Source of the DNA: Pseudomonas alcaliphila JAB1
GTDB taxonomy: Bacteria > Pseudomonadota > Gammaproteobacteria > Pseudomonadales > Pseudomonadaceae
Assembly (NCBI RefSeq): GCF_001941865.1
Contig: NZ_CP016162.1
Location: forward strand, 1,178,001-1,242,000
Reading direction: 5' to 3'
DNA: 64,000 nt
Each line of letters opens with the position of its first letter. Position 1 is the first letter of the stretch. The notes under the pieces are model-generated. The model was not told the origin of the DNA. It did not search any database and saw only the letters and a list, made by a program, of their open reading frames with translations. A program made the position numbers and the translations under genes. Positions 60,700 through 64,000 of the stretch are shown piece by piece.

Positions 60700-61608
60700 G
60701 TGGAAGAATATCCCATCATCGACTTGTCCCACCTGATGCCGGTGGCCCAGGGCTTGGCCCGTCTTCCGGCGGACGAACGCATCCATCGCCTTCGCGCTGA
60801 CCGCTGGATCGGCTATCCGCGAGCAGTCGAGGCGCTGAATCGGCTGGAAGCCCTGTATGCGTGGCCGAACAAACAACGCATGCCCAACCTGCTGTTGGTC
60901 GGTCCAACCAACAACGGCAAGTCGATGATCGTCGAGAAATTCCGCCGCACCCATCCGGCCAGCTCCGACGCCGACCAGGAGCACATCCCAGTGTTGGTTG
61001 TGCAGATGCCGTCCGAGCCGTCGGTGATCCGCTTCTACATCGCGCTACTTGCCGCGATGGGCGCGCCATTGCGCCCGCGCCCACGGCTGCCGGAAATGGA
61101 GCAATTGGCGCTGGCACTGCTGCGCAAGGTCGGCGTGCGCATGCTGGTGATCGACGAGTTGCACAACGTCCTGGCCGGCAACAGCGTCAACCGCCGGGAA
61201 TTCCTCAATCTGTTGCGTTTCCTCGGCAACGAGCTGCGCATCCCGCTGGTCGGGGTCGGCACACGCGATGCCTACTTGGCGATCCGCTCGGACGACCAGT
61301 TGGAAAACCGCTTCGAGCCGATGATGCTGCCGGTGTGGGAGGCCAACGACGATTGCTGCTCACTGCTGGCCAGCTTCGCGGCTTCACTCCCGCTGCGGCG
61401 ACCCTCGTCGATTGCCACGCTGGATATGGCCCGCTACCTGCTCACGCGCAGCGAGGGCACCATCGGCGAGCTGGCGCACCTGTTGATGGCGGCGGCCGTC
61501 GCTGCCGTGGAGAGCGGTGAGGAAGCGATCAACCATCGCACGCTCAGCATGGCCGATTACACCGGTCCCAGCGAGCGGCGGCGGCAATTCGAGCGGGAAC
61601 TGATGTGA
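60700..61608 (+). CDS. tniB: Transposition ATPase TniB
   Basis: 302 residues from GTG 60700 (GAGGAG 8 bp upstream), the family length. AAA+ ATPase like TnsC/IstB: Walker A LLVGPTNNGKSMIV, Walker B VRMLVIDELHN, sensor region LVGVGTRDAYLAIRSDDQ. Regulates TniA and target choice. Overlaps the tniQ start by 4 bp. Confidence 0.96.
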   Translation: MEEYPIIDLSHLMPVAQGLARLPADERIHRLRADRWIGYPRAVEALNRLEALYAWPNKQRMPNLLLVGPTNNGKSMIVEKFRRTHPASSDADQEHIPVLVVQMPSEPSVIRFYIALLAAMGAPLRPRPRLPEMEQLALALLRKVGVRMLVIDELHNVLAGNSVNRREFLNLLRFLGNELRIPLVGVGTRDAYLAIRSDDQLENRFEPMMLPVWEANDDCCSLLASFAASLPLRRPSSIATLDMARYLLTRSEGTIGELAHLLMAAAVAAVESGEEAINHRTLSMADYTGPSERRRQFERELM

Positions 61609-62795
61609 AGCCAGCGCCACACTGGCCACTGCATCCGGCTCCCAGGGAAGGCGAAGCCTTGTCTTCGTGGCTCAACCGCGTGGCCCTTTGCTATCACATG
61701 GAGGTGTCCGAGCTGCTGGAGCACGATCTTGGTCACGGCCAGGTTGATGACCTGGACACCGCGCCACCACTGGCGCTGCTGGCGATGCTCTCCCAGCGGA
61801 GCGGCATCGAGCCGGACCGGCTGCGTTGCATGAGTTTCGCCGGCTGGGTGCCTTGGCTACTGGACAGCCTTGATGATCAGATTCCAGACGCATTGGAAAC
61901 CTATGCGTTCCAGCTCTCGGTGCTGCTGCCGAAACTCCGCCGTAGGACGCGATCCATCACGAGCTGGCGTGCCTGGCTGCCCAGCCAGCCGATACATCGC
62001 GCCTGCCCGCTCTGTCTGAACGACCCGGCAAACCAAGCCGTACTGCTTGCATGGAAGCTGCCCCTGATGCTGAGCTGCCCGCTGCATGGCTGCTGGCTGG
62101 AATCCTATTGGGGCGTGCCTGGGCGGTTTCTCGGCTGGGAGAACGCCGACACTGCGCCGCGCACCGCCAGCGACGCGATTGCGGTGATGGACCGGCGCAC
62201 CTGGCAGGCACTGACGACCGGCCATGTGGAGCTGCCGCGCCGACGCATCCACGCTGGATTGTGGTTTCGGCTACTACGCACGCTGCTCGATGAGCTGAAC
62301 ACCCCGCTTTCGACGTGCGGAACCTGCGCGGGGTATCTCCGCCAAGTCTGGGAAGGCTGCGGGCATCCGCTGCGTGCTGGGCAAAGTCTGTGGCGACCGT
62401 ATGAAACCCTGAACCCGGCAGTACGGTTGCAGATGCTGGAGGCGGCGGCAACGGCAATCAGCTTGATTGAGGTGAGGGATATAAGCCCGCCGGGCGAGCA
62501 TGCAAAGCTGTTCTGGTCCGAACCCCAAACCGGTTTCACCAGTGGCCTGTCGGCGAAAACGCCGAAGCCCGAACCCGTCGATCACTGGCAACGGGCGGTC
62601 CAGGCTATCAATGAGGCGATCATTGAAGCGCGGCACAACCCCGAGACGGCTCGCTCGCTGTTCGCGTTGGCTTCCTATGGTCGGCGCGACCCCGCTTCCC
62701 AGGAACAGTTGCGCGCCACCTTTGCAAAGGAAGGCATCCCTCCGGAATTTCTGTCACATTACGAGCCTGATGGACCCTTTGCATGCCTTAGATAG
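61605..62795 (+). CDS. tniQ: Transposition protein TniQ
   Basis: 396 residues from GTG 61605 in a GTGA overlap with tniB. TnsD/TniQ family: EGEALSSWLNRVALCYHMEV at the N-terminus, zinc-finger Cys pairs in CPLCLNDPANQAVLL...LSCPLHGCW and CGTCAGYLRQVWEGCGH. Required with TniA and TniB for cointegrate formation and target selection. Confidence 0.95.
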   Translation: MKPAPHWPLHPAPREGEALSSWLNRVALCYHMEVSELLEHDLGHGQVDDLDTAPPLALLAMLSQRSGIEPDRLRCMSFAGWVPWLLDSLDDQIPDALETYAFQLSVLLPKLRRRTRSITSWRAWLPSQPIHRACPLCLNDPANQAVLLAWKLPLMLSCPLHGCWLESYWGVPGRFLGWENADTAPRTASDAIAVMDRRTWQALTTGHVELPRRRIHAGLWFRLLRTLLDELNTPLSTCGTCAGYLRQVWEGCGHPLRAGQSLWRPYETLNPAVRLQMLEAAATAISLIEVRDISPPGEHAKLFWSEPQTGFTSGLSAKTPKPEPVDHWQRAVQAINEAIIEARHNPETARSLFALASYGRRDPASQEQLRATFAKEGIPPEFLSHYEPDGPFACLR

Positions 62796-62846
62796 AGTGA
62801 CGGGTTAAGTGACAAATTTTGACGACCAGAACTTTCCGGCGCACAC

Positions 62847-62874
62847 TGTCACATAATCGAACGTATATGTGACA
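62847..62874. promoter_or_regulatory. Resolution (res) site of TniR
   Basis: TGTCACATA (62847-62855) and TATGTGACA (62866-62874) form a 9-bp inverted repeat with a 10-bp centre. GTGACA half-sites also occur near 62811. The 87-bp gap between tniQ and tniR is where the Tn402-family res site lies. Confidence 0.8.
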
Positions 62875-62882
62875 GGTACGAC

Positions 62883-63497
62883 ATGCTGATAGGCTACATG
62901 CGGGTATCGAAGGCGGACGGCTCCCAGGCTACCGATTTGCAGCGCGACGCGCTGATTGCCGCCGGGGTCGATCCAGTACATCTTTACGAGGACCAGGCAT
63001 CCGGCATGCGCGAGGATCGGCCCGGCTTGACGAGCTGCCTGAAGGCGTTGCGAACTGGCGACACACTGGTCGTGTGGAAACTGGATCGGCTCGGACGCGA
63101 CCTGCGACATCTCATCAACACCGTGCACGACCTGACTGGGCGCGGCATCGGCTTGAAGGTATTAACCGGGCACGGCGCGGCCATCGACACCACGACCGCC
63201 GCCGGCAAGCTGGTCTTTGGCATCTTCGCCGCCCTGGCCGAGTTCGAGCGCGAGTTGATCGCGGAGCGCACGATTGCCGGCCTAGCCTCGGCCCGCGCGC
63301 GCGGGCGGAAAGGCGGCCGGCCGTTCAAGATGACCGCCGCCAAGCTGCGGCTGGCGATGGCGGCAATGGGTCAGCCAGAGACCAAGGTCGGCGACCTGTG
63401 CCAGGAACTTGGCGTCACGCGGCAGACCCTGTATCGGCATGTTTCACCCAAGGGTGAGCTACGTCCAGATGGCGAGAAGCTACTCAGCCGAATTTGA
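62883..63497 (+). CDS. tniR: Serine resolvase TniR
   Basis: 204 residues. Serine recombinase: nucleophile Ser 9 in IGYMRVSKADGSQ, WKLDRLGRDLRHLI and AEFERELIAERTIAGL; C-terminal HTH VGDLCQELGVTRQTLYRHV. It resolves TniA cointegrates at the adjacent res site. Confidence 0.97.
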   Translation: MLIGYMRVSKADGSQATDLQRDALIAAGVDPVHLYEDQASGMREDRPGLTSCLKALRTGDTLVVWKLDRLGRDLRHLINTVHDLTGRGIGLKVLTGHGAAIDTTTAAGKLVFGIFAALAEFERELIAERTIAGLASARARGRKGGRPFKMTAAKLRLAMAAMGQPETKVGDLCQELGVTRQTLYRHVSPKGELRPDGEKLLSRI

Positions 63498-63549
63498 TGC
63501 CGGCATGAGGCAACGTAGCGACAGCGTGGTTTGTCTCAATGGGAAGCGC

Positions 63550-63786
63550 TCATGATCGATCTTTGAAGGCCCGCAGCAGTCGTGTCACAGACAGGACGAA
63601 CAAACCGGTCAGCGTGAGGGCTGCGATACCCCAGTACTCTCCGATGAACGCGCCGGCCGTCGTGCCGGCCAGCACAATGGCGAGAATCGGCAAATGGCAG
63701 GGACAGGTGAGCACGGCCAGCGCGCCCCACAGGTAGCCGGTGATCGGTTTGTGCGTCTCGGACGGCAAGCGCTCGGGGCTGTTCAT
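63550..63786 (-). CDS. merE: Mercury-resistance membrane protein MerE
   Basis: 78 residues. Two membrane segments ([23 protein letters not shown] and [19 protein letters not shown]), with the vicinal CPC cysteine pair in the first. Full length for MerE, a broad mercurial transporter. It is the last gene of the mer operon and starts in an ATGA overlap with merD. Confidence 0.96.
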   Translation of the reverse strand: MNSPERLPSETHKPITGYLWGALAVLTCPCHLPILAIVLAGTTAGAFIGEYWGIAALTLTGLFVLSVTRLLRAFKDRS

Positions 63787-64000
63787 GGCAGACTCTCCGC
63801 GTGCTGTGCCGGCTCGGTCGGCATGGTGGCCAACTGCACCTCCAGATCGGCCAACGCTTCGCGCCGACGCTCGACGAACTGGCGCAGAACGGCAAGCTGC
63901 GCGGCCGCTTCATCGCCGTCCGCAGCATCCAGCGCCCGGCACAGCCGCGCCAGCGCGTCCAGGCCGATGCCCGCCTCGAAGGCCGCCCGCACGAAGCACA
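63783..64000 (-). CDS. merD: Mer operon coregulator MerD (partial, 5' end outside)
   Basis: The C-terminal 71 residues, open at the window edge: [50 protein letters not shown]. MerD is a MerR-related protein of about 121 residues that lowers mer expression after induction. The N-terminal HTH lies past base 64,000. Confidence 0.95.
   Translation of the reverse strand, partial: CFVRAAFEAGIGLDALARLCRALDAADGDEAAAQLAVLRQFVERRREALADLEVQLATMPTEPAQHAESLP

Larger units (their letters stand above)
50791..64000. mobile_element. Putative ssrA-integrated element (left end to window edge)
   Basis: Supported by the ssrA-like 3' end at 50791, arm-type repeats, a change to AT-richer accessory genes, a MobI-like transfer protein, an Integrase_1-type protein and an embedded mercury transposon. 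No relaxase, T4SS or replication genes are visible, so an ICE, IME or remnant cannot be distinguished. The right end is outside the window. Confidence 0.5.
58872..64000 (+). mobile_element. Tn402/Tn5053-family mercury transposon (partial)
   Basis: Starts at a 25-bp terminal inverted repeat (58872-58896, TGTCATTTTCAGAAGACGAC...), the tni-side end of this family. It carries tniA, tniB, tniQ, a res site and tniR in the canonical order, then merE and merD from the opposite strand. The merRTPA part and the other inverted repeat lie beyond base 64,000. The five bases before the repeat, TTCTG, are the candidate target duplication. Confidence 0.93.

Overview
This is a high-GC gammaproteobacterial chromosome segment that reads as Pseudomonas. 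The evidence is the family mix: an olsBA ornithine-lipid pair, a XenB-type flavoprotein, an OprD porin, a DUF2790 secreted protein, an OsmC-YcaO fusion and many GTAG-edged palindromic repeats (REPINs). I cannot fix the species from sequence alone.

Bases 1-49.8 kb look like ordinary chromosome. In order they hold: putA (cut by the left edge) with likely PutA-box operators; three LysR regulators, one of them ArgP-like and divergent from an ACT-domain/ArgO exporter pair; an NAD-dependent epimerase; a coiled-coil membrane protein; xenB with an ArsR regulator and its palindromic operator; an ACP phosphodiesterase; a P2-type cation ATPase divergent from a universal stress protein; an envelope-lipid stretch (olsA, olsB, an acyl-CoA-dehydrogenase-like protein, a di-iron MBL protein, a serine hydrolase, YceI, a cardiolipin-synthase-like PLD); an alpha/beta hydrolase with a DUF1302/DUF1329 pair and a MalT-type LuxR regulator; a short-chain acyl/acetoacetate block (atoE, thiolase, CoA-transferase B and A, divergent LysR); the OsmC-YcaO protein coupled to a MobA-like nucleotidyltransferase; and a tricarboxylate block (LysR, oxalomesaconate-tautomerase-like isomerase, OprD porin, TctCBA, 2-hydroxyacid dehydrogenase, LysR) followed by an MFS exporter.

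From about 49.9 kb the sequence becomes visibly more AT-rich and accessory. A dead tyrosine recombinase is followed by a 22-bp copy of what looks like the 3' end of ssrA (tmRNA), with paired TGCCCCCAT repeats beside it. This is best read as the left attachment site of an integrative element whose other end, with intact ssrA, lies beyond the window. The cargo includes an HTH / ImmA-IrrE metallopeptidase / PIN-like nuclease operon, a convergent sce7726 / Beta-protein pair, a MobI-like transfer protein beside spaced TAT-N-AGCAGTG repeats, several small unknown proteins and an Integrase_1-type protein.

At 58,872 a Tn402/Tn5053-family mercury transposon begins at its 25-bp tni-side inverted repeat. 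It carries tniA-tniB-tniQ, a res site and tniR, then the distal end of a mer operon (merE, merD) on the opposite strand. It runs off the right edge. The HTH-ImmA-PIN operon, the sce7726/Beta pair and the MobI-associated repeats are the least explained parts of the window.
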